A DNA stretch of 62,273 nucleotides, taken from the NCBI GenBank assembly GCA_023146115.1, contig JAGLCS010000002.1, forward strand, positions 1 through 62,273, read 5' to 3'. The notes under the pieces were generated by a model. The model was not told the DNA's origin, did not search any database, and saw only the letters and a list, made by a program, of their open reading frames with translations. The DNA is from Abyssibacter sp. GTDB taxonomy: Bacteria; Pseudomonadota; Gammaproteobacteria; Nevskiales; OUC007. Shown here piece by piece: positions 24,481-35,294 of this stretch. A program made the translations under genes and the position numbers. Position 1 is the stretch's first letter; each line of letters begins with the position of its first letter.

Positions 24481-26250
24481 ATGAGTCGAACCGTGATGCA
24501 GGTGTTCGAGGAGACCGCCGCCCGTTGTGGCGATCTTCCGGCGCTCAAAACCAAGGTGAATGGCGTCTGGCAGGCCACATCGTGGACCGAATATCGCCGG
24601 AATGTGCGCCGCACGGCCCGGGCCCTGATCGGCGCCGGGTTGGAGCCTGGCGACGGCTTCGCGCTGCTGGCGGGTAACAGCGAGCACTGGGTGACGGCCT
24701 ACCTGGGTGCTGTCGCGGCGGGGGCGGTGCCGGCCGGACTTTACGTGACGTCCAGCCCCGAGCAATGCGCCTACGTCATCGACCACAGCGACTCGTCCAT
24801 GGTTCTGGTCGACTCCGAAGCGCAGCTGGCGAAAGTGCTGGCAGTCCGCGACCAATTGCCGAAGCTGAAGACGATCGTGCTGATCGGTGGCGAATCCGAC
24901 GCGCCGGGCGTGCTGACCTGGGGGGCGCTGCAGACCTATGCCGATCAGGTCACCGAAGACAGCTTGCAACACCGGATCAATGCGTTGAAGCCCAACGACC
25001 TGGCCACGCTGATCTACACCTCGGGAACCACCGGGAATCCCAAGGGCGTGATGATGTCGCATCGCAACCTGACCTTTACCGGCGAGGCCGCGCGCGACGC
25101 CGTGGGCATCGAGCGGGGTCATGAGGTCATCAGTTATCTGCCGCTCTGCCACATCGCCGAGCAGAACGTGACCCTGCATGTCTCGCTTGCTGCCGGTCAG
25201 ACCGTGTGGTTCGCCGAATCGCTGGATGCGCTGGGCGACAATCTCAAGGAGGTGCGACCGCATTTCTTTGTCGCCGTCCCACGGGTCTGGGAGAAGATCC
25301 AGGCCAAGCTAGAGGCCGGCATGGCCGAGGCGACCGGCGTCAAGAAGCACCTGTTGCAATGGGCTCGGGGGGTTGGGCGCGCATCGGCTCAGGCTGATCA
25401 GACGGGCGCACGCAGACCCTGGACCTATCCGCTGGCTGAACGGCTGATCTTCTCCAAGCTCAAGGCGGCGCTGGGCCTGGATCGATGCTTTTATGCGATG
25501 ACCGGCGCAGCGCCCATCGCGCAGAGCACCGTCGATTTTTTTGCATCGCTCGGCATCACCATTCTCGAGGTCTACGGGCAGTCGGAATCCACCGGTGGCG
25601 GTACCTTGTCCATGCCGGGGTCGAACCGCTCCGGCTCGATCGGCCGGGCGCTGCCGGGGACGGAAGTGTCCATTGCGGAGGACGGCGAGATCCTGCTGCG
25701 CGGTCCGCAGGTGGCGTTGGGCTACTACAAGAATCCCGAGGCCACGGCTGAGACCATCGACGGCGATGGCTGGCTGCACACGGGCGACGTGGGTCACATG
25801 GACGATGACGGCTTCGTCTACATCACCGATCGCAAGAAGGAGCTGATCATCACGGCCGGGGGTGAGAATGTGAGCCCGCAGATGCTGGAGGGCCAGCTCG
25901 CCGGCATCCCGGGCGTCAGCCAGGTGGCGGTCATTGGTGACCGCCGCAAGTTCATGTCCGCCTTGTTCACACTCAATCCGGAAACGCTGGGCACGGCGAC
26001 GCGTGCGGCGGGCAGCCCGGCCCGAACGCCGGCCGAGGCTACGGCCTGTCCGTTGTTCGTCAGCTGGTTCCGCAGTCAGATCGATGACGCGAATACGCGA
26101 CTGGCGCGGGTGCAGGGGATCAAGCAGTTCACCCTGTTGGCGGAGGACTTTTCCGTTGAAGGCGGCGAGTTGACGCCGACAATGAAGAAAAAGCGCCGCG
26201 TGATTACGGAAAAATATGCTGCTGAGATCGAGGCGATGTATGCCGGCTGA
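24481..26250 (+). CDS. Acyl-CoA ligase (AMP-dependent synthetase)
   Basis: A 589-residue ANL enzyme that activates a carboxylic acid to acyl-CoA. The signature YTSGTTGNPKGVMM starts at about residue 179. EVYGQSESTGGG, GWLHTGDVGHMDDDGF and a DRKKELIITAGGENVSP segment follow. The start at 24481 has a GGTGGAGA ribosome-binding site; the frame is open back to 24445. It is 90 bases after tetR and probably in its regulon. It differs from the ligase at 1654-3348 and resembles the long-chain/bubblegum type with the GGENVSPQ motif. Confidence 0.9.
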   Translation: MSRTVMQVFEETAARCGDLPALKTKVNGVWQATSWTEYRRNVRRTARALIGAGLEPGDGFALLAGNSEHWVTAYLGAVAAGAVPAGLYVTSSPEQCAYVIDHSDSSMVLVDSEAQLAKVLAVRDQLPKLKTIVLIGGESDAPGVLTWGALQTYADQVTEDSLQHRINALKPNDLATLIYTSGTTGNPKGVMMSHRNLTFTGEAARDAVGIERGHEVISYLPLCHIAEQNVTLHVSLAAGQTVWFAESLDALGDNLKEVRPHFFVAVPRVWEKIQAKLEAGMAEATGVKKHLLQWARGVGRASAQADQTGARRPWTYPLAERLIFSKLKAALGLDRCFYAMTGAAPIAQSTVDFFASLGITILEVYGQSESTGGGTLSMPGSNRSGSIGRALPGTEVSIAEDGEILLRGPQVALGYYKNPEATAETIDGDGWLHTGDVGHMDDDGFVYITDRKKELIITAGGENVSPQMLEGQLAGIPGVSQVAVIGDRRKFMSALFTLNPETLGTATRAAGSPARTPAEATACPLFVSWFRSQIDDANTRLARVQGIKQFTLLAEDFSVEGGELTPTMKKKRRVITEKYAAEIEAMYAG

Positions 26251-26357
26251 CGGTCAGCGTGCACGGGGTCGCTGGGCCGAATCTACGACAGCAGCCCAGG
26301 CATGGGGGCGCTAGAGTGCATTCCGTACCTTCAGCAGTCTGAGGCAAGGAGACCCTC

Positions 26358-28298
26358 ATGAGTGAGACGGCACGCTGGGATACCCTGATTCGCAATGCGC
26401 TGGTGTTTGACGGCACTGGTGTTGCGCCCACACGCGAAGATCTGGCCATCCTCAATGGGCGCATCGCCGCCCGCGGTGCGGAACTGCCAGCCGAGCAGGC
26501 CGAGGTGGTCATCGACGCCGACGGCCGGTGGCTGATGCCGGGTCTGCTGGATATCCACACGCATTTTGACCTGGAGGTCGAGCTCGCGCCCGGCTTGCCG
26601 GAAGCCGTCCGCCATGGCACGACGACCGTGGTCTTCGGTAACTGTTCGCTGGGGCTGGCCTTCGGTTCGCAGCGGCGCAATGGCGAGGATCCGATTGTCG
26701 ACTGCTTTGCGCGTGTCGAGAACATTCCCAAGTCGGTGTTAACCCGGGTGGTCGATCAGGTGCGTTGGAGCGATTCCGCGGGCTACCTGTCGCACTTCGA
26801 TGCCCTGCCGCTGGGTCCCAATGTGGTTCCGTTGCTGCCGCACTCGATGCTGCGCGCCGAGGTCATGGGGCTGCGCGAGTCGGTCACGCGTTACCCGACG
26901 GAGGCTGAACTCGCGCGCATGGAGTCGCTGATCGAGCGGGCGATGCACGAGGGTTATCCGGGCTTTTCCACGGACGCGCTACCGTTTCACTACCTCGCCA
27001 ACGACCCGCATCGACGGACGAAGATCCCGAGCCAGTGGGGCAGCTACAAGGAGCTGAAACGACTCACGCATGTCGTGCGCCGTCATGACCGCGTCTGGCA
27101 GGCGACGCCGCCCAAGGACAGCCCGCCACAGGTGCTGCGTAACTTCCTGCTGACCAGCGGCCGCTTGTTCGGGAAACCGTTAAAGATCACCGCCGTGGCG
27201 GCCTTGGACATCGCCACCAACAAAGGCATCGCCAAGCTCGGGCGTTTGCTGAGCCGGCTGCTCAACTCCAGGTTGCTGAAGGGGCACTTCCGCTTTCAGG
27301 CGCTGGCGGCACCGTTCAAGGTCTACTGGGATGGTCCGATCAATCCGCTGGCGGAAGAAATCGACGAGCTGCGCGAGCTCAACGAGCCGGATCTGGATGA
27401 TCGTGACGCGCGCATGCGGCTGCTGAACGATCCCGCGTTTCAGGGTCGCTTCCGCAAGATGTGGAACTACGGCAAGTCCGGTTTCAACCTCGCGAATCTC
27501 GCGCGCCGTCTCCAGCGCGAACGCATGGCCTTCGGGCGCCGCCTGGAAGACATGGTGTTCGTGCAGGTGCCCGGCGATGTCGACGCCCTGTGGAAGGGCA
27601 CGACATTTCAGGAGGTCTTTGACCGCCTAGCGCGCTGGCAAGCCAGCCAGGAAGGTGCGCGGTCTCAGGCCGAGGCCGATGTGTTCGCAGCCTTTCCGGC
27701 GCCCATCGGCAGCGAAGCCGACTTCATGTTGCATCTGTTCCGCACATACGACCTCGACCTGCGCTGGTACGTGGTTTCGGCCAATCGTGACCCCGCCGTG
27801 GTCAAGGACTTGCTGTTCAATCCGCTGGTGCTGCCCGGCTTCAACGATTCGGGCGCGCATCTGACCAACATGGCCTTTTACGACGCCAACCTGCGGGGGC
27901 TGCAAATGGCTCAGCAAGATGGGCTGGATCGGGTCGCCTGGCATGTTAAACGGCTGACGCGGGACCCGGCTGATTTCTTCGGGGTGCGCGCCGGCCGGCT
28001 GGACGTCGGCGAGCAGGCGGACGTGATTCTGGTCGATCCCGCGGCGCTGCAGGCCTATGACTCCGACGCGCATACGCGCCGCATTCATCGCGATGCCTTC
28101 CAGAACGACCAGATGGTCAATCGCTCCGACGGCGTCGTGACGCTTACGCTCATCGCCGGCAAGGTGGCCTGGTCCGGTGCTCAGCACGGCGACACGCTCG
28201 GCCTGGAGCAGATGGGGCGTGTCCTGCGCCATACCTCCTGCGAGCCGGAAGCCAAGGCGGGTTCGAAGGCCGGCGCCTCGCTGGCGACCGCTGCCTGA
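26358..28298 (+). CDS. Amidohydrolase, N-acyl-D-amino-acid deacylase-like
   Basis: A 646-residue metal-dependent amidohydrolase. The first metal site is LDIHTHFDLE near residue 70, followed by HGTTTVVFGNCSLG. The later motif FNDSGAHLTNMAF and the C-terminal GRLDVGEQADVILVDP are typical of the D-aminoacylase family. It would hydrolyse an N-acyl amide. A good AGGAGA ribosome-binding site precedes the ATG. It lies about 107 bases after the acyl-CoA ligase, same strand. Acting on a lipid-amino acid conjugate that then feeds the ligase is plausible but inferred. Confidence 0.88.
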   Translation: MSETARWDTLIRNALVFDGTGVAPTREDLAILNGRIAARGAELPAEQAEVVIDADGRWLMPGLLDIHTHFDLEVELAPGLPEAVRHGTTTVVFGNCSLGLAFGSQRRNGEDPIVDCFARVENIPKSVLTRVVDQVRWSDSAGYLSHFDALPLGPNVVPLLPHSMLRAEVMGLRESVTRYPTEAELARMESLIERAMHEGYPGFSTDALPFHYLANDPHRRTKIPSQWGSYKELKRLTHVVRRHDRVWQATPPKDSPPQVLRNFLLTSGRLFGKPLKITAVAALDIATNKGIAKLGRLLSRLLNSRLLKGHFRFQALAAPFKVYWDGPINPLAEEIDELRELNEPDLDDRDARMRLLNDPAFQGRFRKMWNYGKSGFNLANLARRLQRERMAFGRRLEDMVFVQVPGDVDALWKGTTFQEVFDRLARWQASQEGARSQAEADVFAAFPAPIGSEADFMLHLFRTYDLDLRWYVVSANRDPAVVKDLLFNPLVLPGFNDSGAHLTNMAFYDANLRGLQMAQQDGLDRVAWHVKRLTRDPADFFGVRAGRLDVGEQADVILVDPAALQAYDSDAHTRRIHRDAFQNDQMVNRSDGVVTLTLIAGKVAWSGAQHGDTLGLEQMGRVLRHTSCEPEAKAGSKAGASLATAA

Positions 28299-28302
28299 GC
28301 TA

Positions 28303-28329
28303 GGCCGCCGGCCTGTTCAGCCGGTGGCC
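28303..28329. repeat. Inverted repeat between convergent genes
   Basis: GGCCGCCGGC (28303-28312) and GCCGGTGGCC (28320-28329) pair with one mismatch across a 7-base loop. It lies between the convergent amidohydrolase and small secreted protein and overlaps the end of the latter. A bidirectional terminator is possible, but there is no U tract. Confidence 0.35.
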
Positions 28330-28598
28330 GCCTCGGCGTCCGTTGCGTCGCTTTTCGGCTTGTCCCGGCATTCCGGCAGCGCCGTATCGGCGCGGCGCGG
28401 CGCGCGCTGGATGGCTTGAGCCACGGTGAGGGCGCCCGAACGTTCGAGATCATCTCGAGTGATGACCTTGACGTTGTGTGCGCCACAGGCCTCGCCGGAC
28501 TCACGGTCGATACGCGAGCCGGTGGTCGTGGCGGCGAATGAGGCGGTACAGGCAACGGCCAGCACGCTGCCGATCAGAAGGGTGTGCAATCGAGCCAT
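28317..28598 (-). CDS. Small secreted protein with TonB-plug-like segment
   Basis: A 93-residue protein with a clear signal peptide (LLIGSVLAVACTASFA). The mature part reads GSRIDRES, then VKVITRDDLERSGALTVAQA, which closely resembles the start of TonB-dependent receptor plug domains (GSRI and a VITREDLERSG-type helix). There is no room for a barrel: the frame ends about 40 residues later. Two cysteines remain in the mature chain. The start at 28598 gives the signal peptide directly. It lies on the purH strand, 101 bases downstream of purH, where purD is often found in other Gammaproteobacteria. Confidence 0.6.
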   Translation of the reverse strand: MARLHTLLIGSVLAVACTASFAATTTGSRIDRESGEACGAHNVKVITRDDLERSGALTVAQAIQRAPRRADTALPECRDKPKSDATDAEAATG

Positions 28599-28699
28599 GG
28601 GGGGCCTCGCTAGGGTGACAGTCACCGTTCAGGCTACGCCACCACCCCGGTGGTTGTCAGTCCCCGTTCAGCGCGCATGACGCCGGTGCTCCGAATGCG

Positions 28700-30271
28700 T
28701 CAGTGACGGAAGTGACGACGCCCCGTGAGCACCATGGCGATGCCGTGCTCGTTGGCCGCGCCGATGACTTCATCGTCCCGGATCGAGCCACCCGGCTGGA
28801 TGATCGCCTGGACGCCTGCGGCTGCCGCCGCGTCGATGCTGTCGCGAAATGGGAAGAAGGCATCGGAGGCCATCACCGCACCTTGCACGGTCAGTTCGGC
28901 GCGGGCGGCCTTGTCCACGCCCAACCGCGCGCTGTCGACCCGACTCATCTGCCCCGCGCCGATGCCGATGGTCCGGGCGCCGCGCGCGTAGACAATGGCG
29001 TTGGATTTCACGAACCGGGCCACGGTCCAGGCGAAGCCGAGATCCCGGAAGGTGTCGGCGTCGGGCTGCAGATCGGTGGCGACGCTCCAGTCAGTCTGCG
29101 AGCCGGCGCTGTCCAGGCTTTGCACCAGCAATCCGCCGGCCACGCGCTTGTAGTCCATGGCGGCGGCTTGGGGTGCGGCCTCGCCCAGCGCCAGCGCGCG
29201 AACATTCTTCTTGCGCGTGAGTACGTCCACTGCTGCGGCGGTGAAGCCTGGCGCGGCAATGACTTCGACGAACTGGCGGTCGAGGATGGTCTCGATCATC
29301 GGCGCGTCGACGGTTTGATTGAACGCGATGATCCCGCCGAAGGCCGAGGTGCTGTCGGTGGCATACGCTGCCTCGTACGCGTCTGCCTGTGTTCCCGCCA
29401 CGGCCACCCCGCAGGGGTTGGCGTGCTTGACGATGACGCAGGCCGGCGTCGCGCTGTCGAACGCCTGTACACAGGCGACAGCCGCGTCGCAGTCGGCGAC
29501 GTTGTTGAAGGACAGGGGCTTGCCCTGGAGTTGCTTGGCCGTGGCGAGCGTGCCGCCCGGTGCATGGCGCTCGCGGTAAAACGCCGCGAACTGGTGCGGG
29601 TTCTCGCCGTAGCGCATCGGTTGCACGCGCTCGAACTGCAGCGTCAGCGTGCTCGGCAGTTCGGTCTGGGCATCGTCGCCCGCGTCGCGGGTCAGGTACC
29701 CGGCGATCGCGCCGTCGTAGCGCGCCGTCAGGGCGAAGGCCTTGGCGGCCAGAGCGCGGCGCATGGCTTGGTCGGGTCCGCCCGCAGGCAGGGATTCGAT
29801 TAATGCCGCGTAGTCGGCAGGGTCGACGACCACGGTGACATGCGCATGGTTCTTGGCGGCCGCGCGCAGCATGGCGGGCCCCCCGATGTCGATGTTCTCG
29901 ATGGCATCGACATCGCTAACGCCCGGTCGCGCGATCGTCTGCTCGAAGGGGTAGAGGTTCAGCACGACCAGATCGATGCCGGTGATGCCGTGCTCCGCCA
30001 TGACGGCGTCATCCTGACCACGCCGGCCGAGAATGCCGCCGTGAATCTTGGGATGCAGCGTCTTGACGCGGCCATCCATGATCTCGGGGAACCCGGTGAC
30101 CTCGGACACGTCGGTCACCGGCAAGCCGGCCTCCCGAATCGTCCGGGCGGTACCGCCGGTGCTGAGGATTTGGATATCGCGCGCTGCGAGTTCCCGGGCC
30201 AGATCGACGATGCCGGTCTTGTCGGAAACACTGAGCAGGGCGCGCCGCACAACAGTGGGCGCTAAGGTCAT
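28700..30271 (-). CDS. purH: Bifunctional AICAR formyltransferase / IMP cyclohydrolase
   Basis: A 523-residue PurH, the last two steps of de novo IMP synthesis. The N-terminal IMP cyclohydrolase domain begins [20 protein letters not shown] with [10 protein letters not shown], and the C-terminal transformylase contains KHANPCGVA and [14 protein letters not shown]. Length is normal. The start ATG at 30271 overlaps the fis stop codon in ATGA fashion; a frame extension upstream lies inside fis and is not used. Translation is probably coupled to fis, as in many Gammaproteobacteria where fis and purH are adjacent. Confidence 0.95.
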   Translation of the reverse strand: MTLAPTVVRRALLSVSDKTGIVDLARELAARDIQILSTGGTARTIREAGLPVTDVSEVTGFPEIMDGRVKTLHPKIHGGILGRRGQDDAVMAEHGITGIDLVVLNLYPFEQTIARPGVSDVDAIENIDIGGPAMLRAAAKNHAHVTVVVDPADYAALIESLPAGGPDQAMRRALAAKAFALTARYDGAIAGYLTRDAGDDAQTELPSTLTLQFERVQPMRYGENPHQFAAFYRERHAPGGTLATAKQLQGKPLSFNNVADCDAAVACVQAFDSATPACVIVKHANPCGVAVAGTQADAYEAAYATDSTSAFGGIIAFNQTVDAPMIETILDRQFVEVIAAPGFTAAAVDVLTRKKNVRALALGEAAPQAAAMDYKRVAGGLLVQSLDSAGSQTDWSVATDLQPDADTFRDLGFAWTVARFVKSNAIVYARGARTIGIGAGQMSRVDSARLGVDKAARAELTVQGAVMASDAFFPFRDSIDAAAAAGVQAIIQPGGSIRDDEVIGAANEHGIAMVLTGRRHFRH

Positions 30272-30519
30272 TGATGGAGTCCGTGTGCCTTGAGTTTTTT
30301 GCGCAGGGTGCCCCGATTCAGGCCGAGGATTTCGGCTGCACGCGACTGATTGCCCTCGGAGTATTCGAGCACGGCCTGGAGCAGGGGTGCCTCCACCTGG
30401 TCGAGTACGATCTGGTAGAGGTCGCAAGGCGCGTGGCCGTTCAACTGGCCCAGGTAGTGAGCCAGGCTATCCGCCACGTGTTCACGCAGCGGTCGGAGAG
30501 GTGCGGAGCCGTTTTTCAT
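30268..30519 (-). CDS. fis: Fis family DNA-binding protein
   Basis: An 83-residue nucleoid-associated factor that bends DNA and activates rRNA and other promoters. The C-terminal helix-turn-helix [20 protein letters not shown] is textbook Fis; the N-terminal arm is shorter than in enteric Fis (98 residues), as usual outside Enterobacterales. It overlaps purH by 4 bases. dusB, usually its upstream partner, is absent here; prmA lies 220 bases upstream instead. Confidence 0.93.
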   Translation of the reverse strand: MKNGSAPLRPLREHVADSLAHYLGQLNGHAPCDLYQIVLDQVEAPLLQAVLEYSEGNQSRAAEILGLNRGTLRKKLKAHGLHQ

Positions 30520-30739
30520 GGAGCCAAAGCGGTCGGGCAGTTCTCAGCAGGCGATGAATCAAGGAGTGCAACAACCCGCAAAGGGCGTGCCGAACTCCCC
30601 GCTCGGCATCTGAGGGTCATTGCGGAAAAGACGGCGGATCATAGCGCTGCAGATGGTGAGCGCAAGCGTGATCCGGCCAGTGGTTTTTACAGGGCGAGGC
30701 CCATGCGAAGAATGCGTAGGCAGGTCAGCGTCTTGGCGC

Positions 30740-31623
30740 TCATTTGTCGATGTGACCTTGCAAGCGCGCCCAGCCATCGTGCACCGCACCAATGCGCAGC
30801 GGCAGGTAGGGCGCATAGGCCGCGATGACATCCTCGGCCTGGGATTCGAGCAAACCAGCCAGCACCAGGTGTCCCCCAGGGCGGAGGCGTGCGGCCAACG
30901 CGGGCGCCATGGTGATCAGTGGCGCCGCCAGAATATTGGCGATCACGATGTCGTAGCGGCTGTCCGTCGGGGCATCCTTAGGCAACCAGGCCTGCACCGT
31001 CACCGCATTGCGCTGCGCGTTGTCGCGGGTGGCCTGCACGGCCTGAGGATCGATATCCACGCCATCGATCCGGGAGGCACCCAGCCGTGCCGCGGCGACG
31101 GCCAGCACGCCGGACCCACACCCCATGTCCAGCACGCTCGTGCCTTCGCAAGCCATGCCGTCCAGCCAGCGCAGACACAGGGCGGTCGTGGAATGCGTGC
31201 CGGTGCCGAAGGCCAAGCCAGGATCCAGGTGGACCGCGACGGCGTCGGCCGGGATATCCGCTTCGCGGCCGGTGGGGCAAATCCACAGGCGTTCGCCGAA
31301 CGTCATCGGGTGGTAGTGATCCAGCCAGGCGCGGACCCATTGCCGATCTTCCAATCGGGAGGCCGACCAGGGGCCGATCTCGGTCTCGGGGATCAGCGTG
31401 CGCACACTCTCCAGCACTTGGCTTTCGTCGGCGTCGGCGCCGAACAGGCCGGTCACGCAGGTGCTTGGCCAGGTGGGATGGGTGCCCAACTCGGGTTCCA
31501 GAATCGGCACATCAGCCGCATCCGTCAGCGTGACGGCCAGCGCGCCGGCGTCCAGTAACGCATCTTCCAGGGCTTCGGCGTCGGCGCCGGTTGCGGTGAT
31601 CTCCAGCCAGCCGCGCGACGTGC

Positions 31624-31636
<13 letters not shown>
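30740..31636 (-). CDS. prmA: Ribosomal protein L11 methyltransferase
   Basis: A 298-residue SAM-dependent methyltransferase that trimethylates L11. The substrate-recognition N-terminal domain precedes a Rossmann methyltransferase with [20 protein letters not shown] and the [17 protein letters not shown] segment. The [12 protein letters not shown] loop replaces an NPPY-type motif, as usual for PrmA. The ATG overlaps the 3' end of accC by 13 bases. It belongs to the aroQ-accB-accC-prmA run. Confidence 0.94.
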
Positions 31637-32972
<1,336 letters not shown>

Positions 32973-32973
<1 letters not shown>

Positions 32974-33428
32974 TACTCGATGACGAACAGAGGCTGGTCG
33001 AACTCCACCGGCTGCTCGTTCTCGGCCAGCGCTTCACGGATCACGCCGGACCGGTCCGCCTCGATCTGATTCATCATCTTCATCGCCTCAATGATGCAGA
33101 GCGTCTGCCCAACCTGCACCGTTTGCCCGACCTCGACAAAGGACGGGGCGCTGGGTGATGGGGAGCGGTAGAACGTGCCGACCATCGGGGCCTTGACCAT
33201 GTGGCCGGTGGCCACGGCGGGCTCCGCGGCCGGCGCTGAAGCGGCTTCAGGCGCGGCTGCTGGCGCGACCGGGGCGGCCTGCATCGCCGGCATATGCACG
33301 GCAGGCGCGGCCTGGGTGGTGGAGTAGCGGCTAATGCGCACCGACTCTTCACCTTCGGTGATTTCCAGCTCGGCGAGGTTGGATTCCTCCAACAACTCGA
33401 TCAGTTTCTTGACCTTGCGAATATCCAT
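32973..33428 (-). CDS. accB: Acetyl-CoA carboxylase biotin carboxyl carrier protein
   Basis: A 151-residue BCCP. The N-terminal helix [16 protein letters not shown], an alanine/proline-rich flexible linker (about residues 40-75) and the biotinyl domain with EAMKMMNQI; biotinylation occurs at Lys117. It carries the carboxyl group between AccC and the AccAD transferase. The gene begins one base after the aroQ stop codon and overlaps accC. Confidence 0.96.
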
Positions 33429-33429
33429 G

Positions 33430-33885
33430 TCAGCCCTTGGGGTTGGCAGTCTTCAACTGGACGATGGCGGCGCGCAGCGCCAGGCTGTAGCCAATCGGCC
33501 CCAGCCCGGCGATCACACCAACCGCGATATCGGAAAGAAAGCTTGTATGCCGGAACGCTTCACGGGCGTGAACGTTCGACAGGTGTATCTCGATGAACGG
33601 AATGCCCACGGCGAGCAAGGCGTCGCGCAACGCGATGCTGGTATGGGTCAGCGCCGCGGGGTTGATCAGGAGGAAGTCGACCCCCTCGCGCACGGCGGCA
33701 TGGATGCGGTCGATGAGCTCGCCTTCGTGGTTGCTCTGGAACGTCGCCAGGGCGTGCCCAGCCTGCGTCGCCTCATCAATCAGCGAGGCTTCCAGCTGAT
33801 CAAGGGACTGGTCACCATAAATCCCAGGCTCGCGAGAGCCGAGCAGATTCAGATTTGGACCATTAAGCAGTAGCAACGTGGCCAC
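33430..33885 (-). CDS. aroQ: 3-dehydroquinate dehydratase, type II
   Basis: A type II dehydroquinase of the shikimate pathway, 151 residues. The active-site segment [20 protein letters not shown] is followed by the conserved [16 protein letters not shown] and a [15 protein letters not shown] block. It starts with GTG; two in-frame GTG codons lie close together (33891 and 33885). I prefer 33885 because a GGGGG stretch then sits about 5 bases upstream, while it would touch the other. aroQ-accB is a conserved pair. Confidence 0.94.
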   Translation of the reverse strand: MATLLLLNGPNLNLLGSREPGIYGDQSLDQLEASLIDEATQAGHALATFQSNHEGELIDRIHAAVREGVDFLLINPAALTHTSIALRDALLAVGIPFIEIHLSNVHAREAFRHTSFLSDIAVGVIAGLGPIGYSLALRAAIVQLKTANPKG

Positions 33886-33989
33886 GTGCACCCCCGAGCA
33901 ATTTGCATCGAGTGTGCCTGAGCGGGAATGCGATGTGAACCCTTTTCAGGGAGATATGGCGAATTTCGCAGACAATCGCCGCAAATTTC

Positions 33990-34514
33990 CTACATGCCGG
34001 TGGGCAGTTTCAGTCGTGACTCGATCTCGTCGCCGGTGACGGCCCCTTCATGGCGCAAGGCCACGCGGCCATCGGGGTGAATCATGACATTGAACGGCAA
34101 GCCGCCGATCTGCGCCCCGTAGGCATCCATCAGGTCGAAGCCGTCTGCCCCTTCGACCACCAGCACCGGGTAGTTCATGCCGATCCGGGCTGCATATTCG
34201 GCAACGCGCGCTCGGTCGTCCAGCGCAATACCCAGGATCTGCAAATGATCCTCGCCGTACTTGTCCTGAAGTGCAATGAGTTCGGGAATCTCGTCTCGGC
34301 AGGGTGGGCACCAGGTGGCCCAGAAGTTGATCAGCACCGTTTTACCCGGAAAGTCGTCTGGCGTGACCGGCTCGCCGCCAAGGTCGGCAATGCTGAAACT
34401 GGGTAGGGCGGCCTGTGCTGGCAGGGCGTCGGGCGCCTGCATGGATTGTTGCAGCGCGAAGCCGCCAGCAGCAGCGATGACCGCGATCACGAGCAGGACG
34501 ATCCAGGTTTTCAT
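33990..34514 (-). CDS. TlpA-family thioredoxin-like protein
   Basis: A 174-residue membrane-anchored periplasmic thioredoxin. One N-terminal helix (IVLLVIAVIAAAGGF) is followed by a TlpA/ResA fold with INFWATWCPPC, active-site Cys69 and Cys72, and EIPELIALQDKY. It probably reduces disulfides of apocytochromes or other periplasmic targets. The start overlaps the stop codon of the truncated DsbD gene (ATGA). This arrangement takes the position of the thioredoxin-like C-terminal domain of normal DsbD, but sequence detail is of the TlpA type and carries its own anchor. Confidence 0.92.
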   Translation of the reverse strand: MKTWIVLLVIAVIAAAGGFALQQSMQAPDALPAQAALPSFSIADLGGEPVTPDDFPGKTVLINFWATWCPPCRDEIPELIALQDKYGEDHLQILGIALDDRARVAEYAARIGMNYPVLVVEGADGFDLMDAYGAQIGGLPFNVMIHPDGRVALRHEGAVTGDEIESRLKLPTGM

Positions 34515-34930
34515 GGTGGCGGCAAAGTGAAACTGCGTTGCGTGGGGGGATAGCACAGGCCGGCATCGGCGCAGCCCTGATAGTGAACTGTCAGGGTGCC
34601 GCGCGCAGCCTCCGGCGGCAGCGCCACGAACAATTGGTCGCGGTAGATTGAGACATCACCAAAGTGTTCATCCCGGTAGGGTTCGCCGGCCGGGATGCTG
34701 GCCTGCAAGGTCGCCCCATCCAGCTCGAACGCCAGGGCATGACCGTAGAGATAGTAGCCGGGCGCGATCTGCCAGGCGACGGTCGCTTGCTCGCCGTCCA
34801 TCCAGACGTCTGCCACGAATGCCTGATCTGCGGACAGAAACGCAGCCTGGCTGTCCGCGCCAAAGTCATTCGCCGCCGACAGCGCGCTGAAGCTGATCAA
34901 CGCGATGCTGATGAAGAGTCGTGAACCCAT
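34511..34930 (-). CDS. Stand-alone DsbD N-terminal (alpha) domain protein
   Basis: A 139-residue protein with signal peptide (MGSRLFISIALISFSALSAA) and the whole DsbD alpha domain. ADQAFVADVW, the WQIAPGYYLYGHA segment, and YQGCADAGLCYPP with the redox pair Cys120 and Cys126 match the periplasmic domain of DsbD closely. Full-length DsbD (about 560 residues) adds an eight-helix membrane domain and a C-terminal thioredoxin; here the frame stops right after the alpha domain and overlaps tlpA by 4 bases. Its 5' end overlaps cutA by 34 bases. No membrane-domain coding was found in any frame between here and tlpA. It may be a deletion remnant or a working redox partner. Confidence 0.85.
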   Translation of the reverse strand: MGSRLFISIALISFSALSAANDFGADSQAAFLSADQAFVADVWMDGEQATVAWQIAPGYYLYGHALAFELDGATLQASIPAGEPYRDEHFGDVSIYRDQLFVALPPEAARGTLTVHYQGCADAGLCYPPTQRSFTLPPP

Positions 34931-35226
34931 TGCAGATAGTCAGGAAGGCCGCGGGCCGATTCGACCGCGATGATTTCGGGGAGTTCGTACGGATGAATCT
35001 GACGGATGGTGGATTCTAGCGCCGAGTAGGCGGCTTGTGTGGTCTTGATCCAGAGCAGGGCCTCGTCGTCGCATTCGACTTGTCCTGCCCAGCGATAGAC
35101 CGAGCGGATGGCGGGCAACACATTGACGCAGGCAGCGAGATGTTCGCCCACCAGTTGCCGCGCGATGGCCTCGGCACTGGCGGAGTCGGGGCAGGTGCAG
35201 AACACGATGAGGACGGGTTCGGTCAC
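34897..35226 (-). CDS. cutA: CutA divalent-cation tolerance protein
   Basis: A 109-residue CutA1-type trimeric protein, linked to copper and other cation tolerance. Conserved segments are LIVFCTCPDSASAE, HLAACVNVLPAIRSVYRWAG and IHPYELPEIIAVES. It uses a GTG start without a strong ribosome-binding site. The cutA-dsbD order is the conventional one in Gammaproteobacteria. It is divergent from yajC across 68 bases. Confidence 0.92.
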   Translation of the reverse strand: MTEPVLIVFCTCPDSASAEAIARQLVGEHLAACVNVLPAIRSVYRWAGQVECDDEALLWIKTTQAAYSALESTIRQIHPYELPEIIAVESARGLPDYLQWVHDSSSASR

Positions 35227-35251
35227 GGGGCAGGAGCATGGTTGGGTGTTC

Positions 35252-35260
35252 TGGCATACT
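35252..35260 (+). promoter_or_regulatory. Candidate extended -10 promoter of yajC-secDF
   Basis: TGG followed by CATACT (35255-35260) is an extended -10 element about 35 bases before the yajC start codon, in the cutA/yajC divergent gap. It is followed by ACGCCGCC, a GC-rich discriminator like that of the guaB promoter. No good -35 is visible. Confidence 0.45.
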
Positions 35261-35294
35261 ACGCCGCCTTTCGCCTACCCAAGAACTCGGAAAT

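Noticed and set aside
34511-34930. Frameshift or sequencing error in a full-length dsbD
   Set aside because: The region after the alpha domain codes directly for the TlpA-type protein in its own frame; no transmembrane coding for DsbD was found in other frames, so a single frameshift cannot explain the truncation.
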